A stretch of DNA of 64,000 nt from the NCBI GenBank assembly GCA_004335835.1, contig RWJK01001094.1, forward strand, positions 1-64,000. The letters are read 5' to 3'. Shown one piece after another: positions 10,782-22,200 of the stretch. Under the pieces are notes generated by a model, which made no database searches, was not told where the DNA came from, and saw nothing but the letters and a program-made list of their open reading frames with translations. The first letter of the stretch is position 1. Each line of letters starts with the position of its first letter. Position numbers and translations under genes: made by a program. This DNA is from Scenedesmus sp. ARA3. Its lineage: Eukaryota > Chlorophyta > Chlorophyceae > Sphaeropleales > Scenedesmaceae.

Positions 10782-12728
10782 TCAGATGCTTTTACACTCC
10801 GTCGGCTTGCATACGCCGTCTTGGATTAAACCAGCACATACATTACAGCTTATGCGGTCCACATCAGGCAGTGAGTTTAGGTTGCAAGCAGTGCAAACCC
10901 CACTCTGACCCACCTCAGATGCAGTACAGACACATTCAGCAAACTCGCAAGCGCCGTCGCTGTTCAAACCAACAGGGACTTTTACCTTGCCAGCAGGGCA
11001 GTACTCACAAGCAGTACGCGCAGCATTAGGCACCTTGCCACCAGGGCAGTCGGCACATGCACCGCTGCTGGCAAATTGCCCTACGTCACACTGGGTGCTG
11101 GCAGCAGCACAAACAGCAGCTGAGCTGGTTGCATCCGGATTCTTGACACTGCCAGCGTCGCAGTCTTCACAACTTGCACTTGCAACATTGGGCACCTGGT
11201 TACCAAGGCATGTGCTGCACACCCCTAGGGCGCCAATTTGAAACAGACTGCACTTGGTGCTGGCGCTAACACATCGGCAATCATTGTTCTCTCCAGCAGG
11301 GTCCTTCACTTGGCCAGCAGGGCAGAATTCGCAGGCGGTGCGTGCAACATTTGGCACCTCGCCGGCAGGGCATGCGGCGCAGGCACCGCTGCTGGCAATC
11401 TGCCCTATGTCACACTTTATGCTTGCATCAACACACACGGCAGCAATACTGGTGGCGGAGGTATCCTTTACTTTGCCAGCAGGGCAGTCCACACAGTTTG
11501 CACGCGCAACATTAGGCACCTGGTTACCAGTGCATGCAGAACACTCTCCTTCAAAGCCAATCTGCCATATGGTGCACCTGATGCTGGTGCAGACACACTG
11601 GCCATTGCTGTTTTCTCCAGCAGGGTCCTTGACTTGGCCAGCAGGACAGTACGTACAGCCTGTGCCAGCAGTGTTTGGGACTTTTCCAGCCGAGCAGTCG
11701 GTGCAGATACCGTTGTTGTTCCACTGCCCTAAATCACATACAACTGCAGTCGGGTTGTCATCAACGCAGACACCGTTGGCGTTTGTTCCGGGTGGATTCT
11801 TGATGGTGCCGATAGGGCAGGCTTCGCAGGCGGTGCGGCCTGAGTTAGGAACCAAGGTGACGCCACAGTTGGTGCAGACACCATTGCTGCCAATCTGCCC
11901 CACATCGCAAATCTTGCTTGCACTCCTGCACACACCGTTTATGTGAGTGCTGGGCGGGTGCTTCACCTGGCCAGCGGGGCAGTATTCACAGCCGGTGCGA
12001 TCTTCAGTAGGGGCCTTGCCAGCTGGGCAGTTAGCACACACCCCGTCATCCACCCACTGCCCTTTGTGGCAGACCTGATCAGCCCCAACACACTCGCCGT
12101 TGGGGGACTGACCAGCAGGCTTTTTGGCTTGGCCAAGAGGGCAGTGCACGCAGTTGTTGCGCACGGCGTTGGGCACCATGCCGTCCGGGCAGTTGGCGCA
12201 GACGCCGTTGTTGCCACGCTGGCCCTCGTCGCAGTGGATGGCTGCGTTTACACACACGCCGTTGCTGTTTTTCCCCGCGGGCCATTTGACCTTGCCTGAT
12301 GGGCAGTAGACGCAGGTGAGGCCAACTGCCACCTTGCCTTCATCACAGCCAGCTCTGAGGAGGTGGCGTGCACTCAGCAGCCCTGCAGCATTTGGCAGAG
12401 AAGGCGGGATTGCAGCACAGATGGCTTTTGCTGTTACCAGGCAGAAGAGAATGCAGGTGCCTTTACAGCAGCATCGTTGCATGTCAGTATCTACTACGCT
12501 TGTGCGGCCGACTGCCACCTTGCCTTCATCACAGACAGCTTTGAGGAGGTGGCGTGCGCTCAGCAGCCCTGCAGCATCGGGCAGAAAAGCGGAACATCTG
12601 TTCTCAATAGAAAAACAGAGATGCATCTCCGACATGTCATGAGATGACAAGACAATTTGAAGGTGTTGTGAGCTGAGTAGCGCCTCAATGTCAGGATTAC
12701 ATGCAATTCTTTGTACAACACAAAACAA
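10782..12728 (-). CDS. Cys-rich repeat protein B, ephrin-receptor-like/GCC2-GCC3-type modules; 5' end unresolved
   Basis: The reading frame is open from 12728 to a TGA at 10782-10784. The true exon probably begins at 12382, after a CTGCAG acceptor, and gives two leading bases and then LLSARHLLRAGCDEGKVAV. It is followed by about nine degenerate modules of roughly 55 residues with the pattern CDxGQxxxNGVCxxCPAGKV and then PNxxRTxCxYCPAGQVKxPAG, ending in SCNVCAGLIQDGVCKPTEC. Such closely spaced Cys pairs fit the extracellular ephrin-receptor-like or TNFR-like repeat class. That implies a secreted or surface protein, but no signal peptide exon was found upstream. Protein A, about 5 kb upstream on the same strand, is a paralog: it shares the exon start (VIGTRHLLF against LLSARHLLR), the splice phase and the ending. 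A second copy of the exon start sits at about 12568, 186 bases upstream and in frame; I treat it as a splice-boundary duplicate. Confidence 0.75.
   Translation of the reverse strand: MFCVVQRIACNPDIEALLSSQHLQIVLSSHDMSEMHLCFSIENRCSAFLPDAAGLLSARHLLKAVCDEGKVAVGRTSVVDTDMQRCCCKGTCILFCLVTAKAICAAIPPSLPNAAGLLSARHLLRAGCDEGKVAVGLTCVYCPSGKVKWPAGKNSNGVCVNAAIHCDEGQRGNNGVCANCPDGMVPNAVRNNCVHCPLGQAKKPAGQSPNGECVGADQVCHKGQWVDDGVCANCPAGKAPTEDRTGCEYCPAGQVKHPPSTHINGVCRSASKICDVGQIGSNGVCTNCGVTLVPNSGRTACEACPIGTIKNPPGTNANGVCVDDNPTAVVCDLGQWNNNGICTDCSAGKVPNTAGTGCTYCPAGQVKDPAGENSNGQCVCTSIRCTIWQIGFEGECSACTGNQVPNVARANCVDCPAGKVKDTSATSIAAVCVDASIKCDIGQIASSGACAACPAGEVPNVARTACEFCPAGQVKDPAGENNDCRCVSASTKCSLFQIGALGVCSTCLGNQVPNVASASCEDCDAGSVKNPDATSSAAVCAAASTQCDVGQFASSGACADCPGGKVPNAARTACEYCPAGKVKVPVGLNSDGACEFAECVCTASEVGQSGVCTACNLNSLPDVDRISCNVCAGLIQDGVCKPTECKSI
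12395..12568 (-). repeat. Extra copy of exon 5' end and acceptor of Cys-rich gene B
   Basis: On the minus strand, CTGCAG then GGCTGCTGAG and sequence encoding LLSARHLLKAVCDEGKVAV occurs at 12568, repeated at 12382 with LLSARHLLRAGCDEGKVAV. The upstream copy runs into unrelated sequence after about 70 bases. The spacing of 186 is a multiple of three, so both stay in one open frame. This matches the upstream acceptor-type copies seen in the two large plus-strand genes. Confidence 0.75.
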
Positions 12729-15700
12729 TGGTAAGTAGCATTGCCGTCATGAGTTGCGCAAGGCCAGGCGTTCTTGCAACTACATTTATCATAGCGTTCC
12801 AGCCAAGCGACAATCTCAGACTTTGAACAAAGGGTTTGTGGCGTGATCGAAGCACTGCCAAGAACTCCCAACTTACAGCCCTCGCATCTTACAGCGTGGC
12901 CACACACTCAGTAAAGAAAGAGGCGTTGAAAGACGCATTGTGTGTTGCATAAAGACACTGTTGAACAGCAGCCGGTGAACAGTCAACCTTGGCTGTGGCA
13001 AAATCTATGTCATGAATGTGAAGTTGCTGCTGCTGTTGCTTGTGCCGGCCAAATTGGCTGGTTGGCTGGCTGGCTCAGCACAGTGGGCTGGCTGTACTAC
13101 TCTGTAGCTGAGCTGTGGCACGTCTGTTGCTGCTGCTGGTGCTGCCCCGGCTGGTGCTGCTGCTGCTACCACGGCATCTGCTGGGGCAAAGCAACCATAT
13201 TGGTTCAATTCAGCAAACCATCTACCCACCTGCTGATGCTGCGATCTCGCCCCCAATCACGTTGCTAGGGAGCAGGAGCAGGGCAACAACAAGCAAAGTA
13301 CTTGCACAACAGTATCTCAGGAAAGCGCCAGCTTGCACACATATTGGCATGGTGGTGCAAATTCTGAAGGTTTAAATGTGTCGAATAGGCTGTTGTATGT
13401 TTTCAGCGACAGGACGCTCGCACACACAGTTTCGGCACGACTTGCTGACCGAGCTGCTTGACGAAATTCAGGCAGCCGTTGCGATTGATCACCGCGGCTT
13501 GAGAGTACATTTGAGGTTGAGCTTAGAAATTGTGTAAGTGAACGCGCGTGACACTGGACGCACATCAGATCTTTTGGCAAGCTCTGCAGCATGATCAATC
13601 AGCACGATACGATCTGCCGACACATTTGTTCCTCAACCTGGGCGCTTTCGTGTTGCAAGCCAATCTATTAACACTAAAAACGTTTTGTTTTATGTGATCA
13701 CGGGCACGCATTAAGTGTTCGTTGGCACCTTCTCTGGAAGACGCCGTGTTTAAACACTGAAATTTCAGTGGCGGAGAGTGTGGGGCATTCAAAAGTCTAT
13801 CCATTGCAATAATAAGCAGGTGGGAATCTTCATATAAGCTACAATGCTGGTTGGCTGGTCTTGCAGAATCATGTATGAGTGGGCTGCAGGACAGGGCACA
13901 CTCATCAACTGATCAGTGCCTGCCAGGCTAGCCACTGAGTGCATGCAGGCTCATGCTCAGAGCCAATGAGGGTACGATGTATCAAGAATGCCTGTAGAAA
14001 GCATAAGAAGCTGATATACGGTGACGAGGCGTGTTCAGGCAAGGTTGCACTCCTAGAAGCTTGGCTCCGCAGCAGAAAACTTACAGAGCTATAGCTGTCA
14101 CAGCTGAGTGTCCGAACTGCAAAATGTTTGCACTGTCGCTACATCACGCACGGCAGTAGCACCGCTGGATATAACCACAACCTTTGAAGCTTGACTGAAC
14201 TCAGTGGTATGCACTGATGTCTGATTGGATGACAGGCTTCAAGTTTTGCAACACAGGGTAGTGATGGTTGGCTGAGCATGTCAGTTTGATTGCTGTCCTG
14301 AGCTCAAGCGACGCATAGTAGGGAGCAACCTCTTTGCTGAAGCAGCTCTAGTATTCAAAGTCTAAGGAAGTAGCAAGCAGTGACGTGCATGAGACGGCAA
14401 GGTAACGGCCGGATACAGTTTTCGACTGGCAGTACTGCTGTAAGATACACTGCAAATGCATCGCTTGTTAACAAAGGCGAGCGGACGCACCCTCCTGCAC
14501 GCTAGGAGAATTGAACCAACTGTGATCAGGCTGCAGAACCTAGATTGGCCGAGCAGCTGTGACGCATCATTGCATGCAATGGCTATAACCACAGAATGGT
14601 ACATACATGGAAGCCCTTGCAGCCATCATCTGGCTTTCCCACTGGCGCCGGGCATGTGCAGCAGCAGCACGTTGCCTCCCATACGAGGTGCAACGACATG
14701 CACTGATGCATGCATCCTAGTCAAAGCTACTATCACAGGCCGGCAGTATGACACGTAATGCAGGCAGCACACACACTGAAGATTTGAACATCAGCTTATG
14801 CAAATGCATTACACTGCTGACACGCTGGCGTAACCCTCAGCTTGTACTGCTGCTGCAATGCTACGGCACTTGGGAAAGGTCTTTTGCAAAAGGTGAGGCA
14901 TGCTGGCAGACAGCTGCAGAGCATGGAAACGACCACGGCTGTCACTGCCACAACCATGCAAACAACGCAACCAGACATAGCATTGGTTCCCACTACAGCT
15001 CATATCGTTTGCTGAAACAAAGATTTTAATTCCAACAAAAACTTGGAGCACGCAATAGTGCCAAGCCACCTGGCCAATCTATGTGGCTTGAGCACTTGCA
15101 AGTCCAATCAGACAAGGACGCTTGGCCAAACGCCTTATGAGCTCACGCTCAACAGTTCAACTATTGTAACACCATGCTGCACCCTTGCATGCAACCATGC
15201 TGATATGATTGAGCTGCTTATGACAAACAAAACCAACCGATACCAGTGCCATGCACTCCTTAGCTGCACTGACAGACTCTTGTGCAGGCCTTGCAGAGTA
15301 CGAGCCCAGCTACTGGGAAACTGTTAGCTTCTGCCGGTTGCACTGGCAATGAGACCACTTTGCAAGAAAGCTGTCAACAGGGAATTCTGTACATGCTTCT
15401 GCACCTCAGTCCTTGTGTGAAACGACCGAATGTGGAGGTATACATACATGCCACCAACAAAACAACACGACAGCACAGAATCCCCTGACAGTATGTTGAC
15501 GTGTTGAATCTACCATATTGAGTGTGAAAAGGACGACAGCTGTCATCGCTACATGGATAGCCTCCAAGCAATCGCGGGGTTCTGCAAAGGCCTGGGGTCT
15601 CATGCCAAGTACTCAACAACCACGACAGGTAAAAGTAGAGTTTCGTATGCTGGGATGCAATACATTTGTGCGCTGTGGTGCCTTGGACCCCGTAAACATT

Positions 15701-17291
15701 CCAACATGCAAGGGGCATGCGGCCTGGGATGCCACATGCAGGATGATAGCAACGGAAAGCAAAGGGAACAGCAGATGCGTGACAGTCTCCTCTCAATCAT
15801 ATCAACCCCAGCAGATGATGTGTTTACGATGGGAAGCCTCCGTGCACAACAACTGGGTTGCCAATGCCATTTACAACGCCAACAGCAAGATGGACCTGTT
15901 TGCCATGCAAAGCTTGCACCATCAGCAGCAGCAGGTGCTTGCAGAGCAGCAGATGCCTGCATGTTGCGCTTCTTGCATGGCGCAAACCCTGCACTGTTGA
16001 CAGTTCACGAGCCTGGCTGACACCTCATCTCAACACGCTCAATTCTCTACTGACCTGCAGCAGCTTGCTGCTGCAGAAACCTGAACACAAAATAACACTG
16101 TGCAATGTAATGCAAGCCACATGGCCAATCTAGCGTGGCATGCCGGCTCAGTCGCAGGCGCTTGGCCAGGCGCTGCTACAGGGAGATGACTGGCCCACCA
16201 GCGGAGAACAAGGGACTTTTTGGAGGTCGAAACCTGCAGACAACAGTTATGATGTAACCGTCTCGTGCGTGTCGGCACAGTTTTCAGAGCAGAGCCCCAC
16301 TGGCATGACCAAGGTAAGCTCAACACATCTCGGCTGTAGCACACTGCTCATTGAGAACTGTGGGCCCCTGCTCACTGTGCCAGAAAGAGCTGCACCCAGA
16401 AGGACTGAAGTGCTGTCAAGGCCTACCACAGAGGTTGCACGCCAGGATCACAAAACAGCAAACCAAGCAAGCCACTTGGCCAATCCAACGTGGCTTAAAA
16501 CAAAACACAGAAGCGGTTGGCCGGAAGCCCCCACCATGCATGCTGCCGTCATCTAGATATGCAAGGTTACACGCAAAACCATCAGTTGATGAGCTGGCAC
16601 TCAGACGTCTCCGCCTTTCCTGAGACATGCTCCCAACAGGCATCGCCAGTGTGTCATTGTGATCGCAAAGCATAGCATCACACACCTTGTATGACACTGC
16701 TCTTCACAAACACGCCACCATATGTACAGGCGGCACGCCAGCTGTTGAGGGCAGCAGACCGCTGAAAGTGCGGCTTGTCTGTCAACAGCATAACGCACAG
16801 GTGTGCATCGCAAGAGCTGTGTCTGCAGCATCAGCTGACTTCACATAACACCCCTGAACCCCTGCAACTCCCAGCAAACAAGGCCTCAAGGCACTTCGCC
16901 ATCAACCATCAGTTTTCCTCCTCACACATGCTCCTCACGCATGCTCCTCACACATGCTCCTCACACATGCTCCTCACACATGCTCCTCACACATGCTCCT
17001 CACGCATGCTCCTCACCCTTTTTGCTTTGCACCCACAACTCAAGGCACTCTGTTACTGACCAGAAACTTCACACAGTTGTAAACCACAAGGTTCAGAACG
17101 TAGTCAACATGGTGCAGCTTCAAGCACAGCACTCAACAATGGAGATGTTCGGCGTGAGCAGTCACTGGCTTGCTCACAAGCCGACACAACACATCACCAT
17201 TGACCAGATGTTGCATATGTCGTACTGCAAGTAACTATCCCTGATCAATATGGTGTTGCTTCAAGCACACACTCCATCGTTGAAGCTGTTG
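12729..17291. other. No recognisable gene between the two Cys-rich paralogs
   Basis: Short unmatched reading frames only. The phrase AAGCCACNTGGCCAATC recurs near 15063, 16111 and 16470, followed each time by a GTGGCTT or GTGGCAT-like string, suggesting fragments of a dispersed repeat. The first exons of Cys-rich gene B should lie at the left end of this interval (minus strand), but none could be recognised by similarity to the signal-peptide exon of gene A. Confidence 0.45.
16921..17020. repeat. 13-bp tandem repeat CACACATGCTCCT
   Basis: About seven head-to-tail copies of a 13-base unit, with two units reading CACGCATGCTCCT. Confidence 0.93.
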
Positions 17292-19236
17292 TTAGGGGTG
17301 AGCAGCCAATGGCTTGCTCCCACGCCTAACAGTTCTCGTCAGGCTGTTTGGGGGGCACACAGCCAGCTTGCATACCCCCTCCTGGACGGTTCTACCTGCA
17401 GGGCAAGACTGGCAGGAAAGCCGGTCGGGTGTAGCCACTTTGCCAGTTGCGCATTTGGAGCAAACACCATAAGACACCTGCTCTGTAGTAGAGCAGATGC
17501 ACTCGCCAGGCACACAATGGCTAGTGGCTATTGAAGCGCCCGCGGCCGTGTACTTGACCTTTGCAGGGCCACAGGATGGGCAGGCCGCCACGCCACTGGC
17601 ATCATTGCAGTACACACATGCAGACCTGACGAGGTTGCCCACTTGTCCTTCAGTGCAGTACTTGCACACGCCATAGTCCGCCCTTTGCCCTGCGCCGCAC
17701 TGCTTCAGTGCAGGCACACAAGCAGCAACGGCAAGGTTGGCTGCTTCAATGTCTTTCACTTGTCCAGGGCCACAGGATAGGCAGGCCGCCTCGCCACTGG
17801 CATCATTGCAGTACACACATGCAGACCTGACGAGGTTGCCCACTTGTCCTTCAGTGCAGTACTTGCACACGCCATAGTCCGCCCTTTGCCCTGCGCCGCA
17901 CTGCTTCAGTGCAGGCACACAAGCAGCAACGGCAAGGCTGGCTGCTTCAATGTCTTTCACTTGTCCAGGGCCACAGGATGGGCAGGCCGCCTCGCCACTG
18001 GCATCATTGCAGTACACACATGCAGACCTGACGAGGTTGCCCACTTGTCCAGCAGTGCAGTTCTTGCACACGCCATAGTCCGCCCTTTGCCCTGCGCCGC
18101 ACTGCTTGAGTGCAGGCACACAAGCAGCAACGGCAAGGCTGGCTGCTTCAATGTCTTTCACTTGTCCAGGGNNNNNNNNNNNNNNNNNNNNNNNNNNNNN
18201 NNNNNNNNNNNNNNNNNNNNNTCGGCAAGGCTGGCTGCTTCAATGTCTTTCACTTGTCCAGGGCCACAGGATAGGCAGGCCGCCACGCCACTGGCATCAT
18301 TGCAGTACACACATGCAGACCAGTCGAGGTTGCCCACTTGTCCAGCAGCGCAGTTGGTGCATGCACCATTCGACAGCTTCTGTCCTGGTCCGCAGGTGAA
18401 CAACAGGTGGCGGGTGCCGATGACCCCTGCAACGTTTACAGCAAGAATTTGCAGATCACATGAGTTGCAGTGAGCATGCCATCGCCATCATGACAATGGT
18501 TGTTGCAGCCATGCACATGTATGACCTGCTGTATGGCCTGTTGATTTGCAACCATTATGGCATCCCGGATGGCACTGACTGGTGTGGCTCACGATCTGTA
18601 AGAAGCCCAATGCAAAAGGAGGATTGATTGACTGATCATTATTCGGCTGACATAACAACTGCATATGCCTGGCGCATGCCGCACATGCGCAAGCGGGTTG
18701 GAGCTGCGCATATCAAATCTCTGCAACATGCATGCACTGCCACTGCAGTGCCACTGGGCGTAAGTTGCTGTCATTGTGCAGTGCTGGTAGCAGTGCTGCA
18801 GTGCACGGTCCACGCATCAAAAAGTTTCCATAAATTGCTGTCATTGGTGTGTTCCTATGGGGTGATGGGTCGACAGTGCTGTACACGCTCTGACTACAGT
18901 CTCCGAGGACTCTCGTGAAGTATGGCGCAAACGTGAACAAGCGCACTGACGAATAGGTAAGCTGCAGCGACATTCCTTGAAGCATACGCTAGATTCATGC
19001 ACGTTCTATCGGCTGTACCTGGTGCAATTGGTCAATACATAGCTGAAGCTGGCGCCTGCTTTTAACGTCGACACATCACAGCTACCTTGCAAGTCACGAG
19101 CAGCTGCTGTGTTACCTGTGAACGAAGAGTGGGAGGTAGCTCCAGCGCAGCTGCTGAAGATGCAGAGCAATGCAGCCAGCAGGAACACTGCTGGCAGGCC
19201 CAGGCTCGAGGCCTTGTTCTGCCGACTGTAGGTCAT
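17292..19236 (-). CDS. Cys-rich repeat protein A, secreted, with 67-residue repeats broken by an assembly gap
   Basis: The first exon (19236 to 19019, donor GTACAG) starts with ATG and encodes a clear signal peptide: basic start MTYSRQNKASS, hydrophobic LPAVFLLAALLCIF, then SSCAGATS. A later exon begins at 18426 with two leading bases, then VIGTRHLLFTCGPGQK, as in protein B. The signal exon leaves two bases and this exon needs one, so a small exon between them must be missing from the model. The body is a nearly perfect 201-base (67-residue) repeat with GPGQVKDIEAASLAVAAC, QCGAGQRADYGVCK and LVRSACVYCNDASG. Copies begin near 17599, 17800 and 18001, then come the gap 18172-18221 and another copy near 18293. 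A terminal module ends with the stop at 17292. It is probably an extracellular or wall protein. Confidence 0.75.
18172..18221. other. Assembly gap (50 N) inside a 201-bp coding repeat
   Basis: The run of N lies in the repeat array of Cys-rich protein A. The flanking repeat landmarks at 18001 and 18293 are 292 bases apart, which is not a multiple of 201. The stated gap length is therefore arbitrary: true spacing of 201 would mean the contigs overlap by about 41 bases, and 402 would mean about 160 missing bases. Confidence 0.97.
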
Positions 19237-22200
19237 GGTGCTTTGGGTTAATAGTTCAGTAGCACGGGTGTACCTACAGTGTAGAAAATTGTGTTAATGC
19301 TATGCGTCAATCTCCCTGGGAGGCAAGACTGTTGACTGCGTAAAAGCAACTCACGAGAGTTTGTGATCCAAGTTTTCAGAATGCCAGCGAAGGATTGTTG
19401 CCAAATAACATAAGGCAGGAATATCTTGTTGGCTGAAAGCGATAGATGAAGCAGGCCACAACCAATCCCACTATCGCCCACGCCTTCACTGTCACTTGCA
19501 TCCCCTGCTCGCCGAATGCATGCGGCGTACGAACTGAAATACACATTCACAACCGTCTTGTATTGTGATATAATATCATGTAGGTGTTGTCGGAGCTTGG
19601 TCGGCAATGCAGAACATAATTGCTTTGATTCGTATCTTTGTGGCGAGCTGCACTGCCGGCGGGCGATGACCAAAGGTAAGCACGCCCAGTTGCAAGGTCT
19701 GCAGCAGCAGCCTGCAACTTAAGTTGCAAAAAATACTTTAAGGCCTCCTTTTCACGCGTGTATCGTGAAACGTGCGCTTGGCAGAACTGGTACTGCATCA
19801 GTACTCAGTACTGCTTTGAACGGTTCTAAGCAAGCTGCTGCTAGCCTGGCCAGGGCTTCCAATGACAGCAGCTTGATGACGCGACAGGTGGCCTACAGCG
19901 AAGCAAACAGCAGGTAACGCACGTCTCATAAATGGCTGCCTTTTTCACTAACAGACGGAGGCGTACTGTTGTCACGTACTGAAGAAAGCACACCAATGGT
20001 TTGAAATGATTCCAAACAGGTTGATGCACCTTCAAGTCGGTGATAGCAAACACCCAAATGGCGATGCACATCAGTATATAAGCAGCATGAATTTGAGTCC
20101 GTCTCAAAACGAAGTCCTCCACAATTACTGGTCTCTGCTTTTGTTCAGGTTGCTTTTCCTTTCTCGCTTCACAATGATCCTGTCACTGGCGAGCCGGTGT
20201 TTGGCAAACGGGCGAGGTTGTAAAGGGAGAGTTTTCATTTTGCAGCATGTAAGCAGGGCTGAAGCTGGCTCTGGCGCTGAAAGGTTGTGGTGTATAACTT
20301 CCAAGTTAAGATATTTGAACCGGGCACCAGGCCTAGGCCTAGGCTGTGACCTGCGTACATATCTGCACCTCATTACCAGCAGAAGGAAGTCAGGCGTCGA
20401 CTGGCAAATACCTCCAATACGCTCTGTGTGGTGTGGCACCTGGTGCGGCACTGCCTGGTGACCTGCACATCAGCTGATGTATGTGCATGCATGCCTATGC
20501 TTGCAGCAAGCACCGCACAATAACGGAAAGGCTCAGCCTTGTGAACGGATCCTTTGCAATCAACTGGAAGAAAAGAAACTTTGTATGAGCAATCCTGGAT
20601 CTCCCACTGCATGTCACCTGACACAAACAGGGGAAAGCAGGGCGGGAGAGCTGGAGCAGCGGTTGGCAGACCATCAACCGGCAGCTTCAGCGCAAGTTGA
20701 CGTCGCGAACCCTAACACGATGGTAGCGTAACACCCAGAAGTGTTTGCCGTGCCATAGTGTGCGCACTGCACCAACTTGCAAGCATGTCAACAGTGTGCA
20801 ACAGCAATGTGTTCAAGGCTACGCCATGCATGTGCATATGTCACTACCGCAAGTGAAAGGTTTTTTTGAGAGCCCAAGATACTTCCTTGTAGAGCAGCAA
20901 CCAGGAGAGGACGCCTGTAGGCTTCAGCAACTGCATCTGGTGCTACTAGTTGGTGTTTGGTCATTCATCTGGCAAACAAACCTGCACACGCTCTAGCACA
21001 GCAACACCTCAGCACATGTGTAAGCAAGGCAATTACTGCCATACGTATGCGGTCATGCATGGTAGGCTGATATGCAGTATTGTCGAAACACTAGCACAGT
21101 GTTGTTGGATCAGTGCATGCCGCACATTTGACAAGTTCAGTCAAGACAGTCGCATGAATGATCTATAGGTATATACCTGAAATGCTCCTTTAGCCATGGT
21201 GCCCTGCGTGCTGCAGCCTGACCAGCCATGCAGCATGCTGGCACTCAAAATGTGCAATTATGTAGTGTGGCTGATGTCTGTCAGCTCCAATGCAATAAAC
21301 TATCTGCGGGGGGTTGGGATATACAAAACCCAGAAGGATGTACACCAGCAGTCTCCAAGCACAATGCAATTTTACGCGACTCAGCCTGAGATACACCATA
21401 AAACATGTGGCTGTTGATTCTGCACACTGCAACTGCAGCGACGTGTGTGGCATGTAATCCACAGTGCAATCCTGAACTTCAAACAAGTAGCAAATCAAAG
21501 CTTGCATTTCACACCTGCAACCACACACCTTTGTGTAGCAGGCAGGCTTCTTCCGCTCTAGCAACAACGATCACCTGCCTGGAACCAGGTGTAAACAAAC
21601 ACTAATTGAACTCAAGCAACTTGCAGTCAACTGTTGTCAACACAGCAGCACTGCCAACGCTGCCTGGGGTGAGTAGCACAAAAAGGGTTGCACAGGCACA
21701 ATGCGCTACTGGGATGCACAGACTGACAGGGTGCAAAGGCAGGGTGCACAGGGTGCACGGTGCAGGGTGTACAGACCCGGTGTACAAACACAATGGGTGC
21801 ACAGGCCCATGGAGACATTAATGCAATATTGCAAGCGCCACAAGGACCACTCATGACAGTTTCAAGGTCCTCGAGCACAAGCAACACAGCTTGCCTGGTT
21901 CAAAAAGTGTACAGACAGGGACGGGCCTGCGGGTGCTCATCTTGCAGCATCACGTGGCAAGTCCAGGCACGGGCGTTTGCTATCAGCAAGCCGGCTGCTA
22001 CTCAATGCTTGGTGGCGATGCAAAGACTGATATATCAAAATACCTGTGCAGTGGACAGTTGTGCCACTCCACCCTCAGACGCTATTGACAACAACCAGCC
22101 AACTACACACAGCACATCGGCATGTTGGTACAAGCAGGTTGTGTGTTCCTCAAAGTAGTGTCATGTGATGCACAACTGGCATGGCAGCCTTTCTGGCTGC

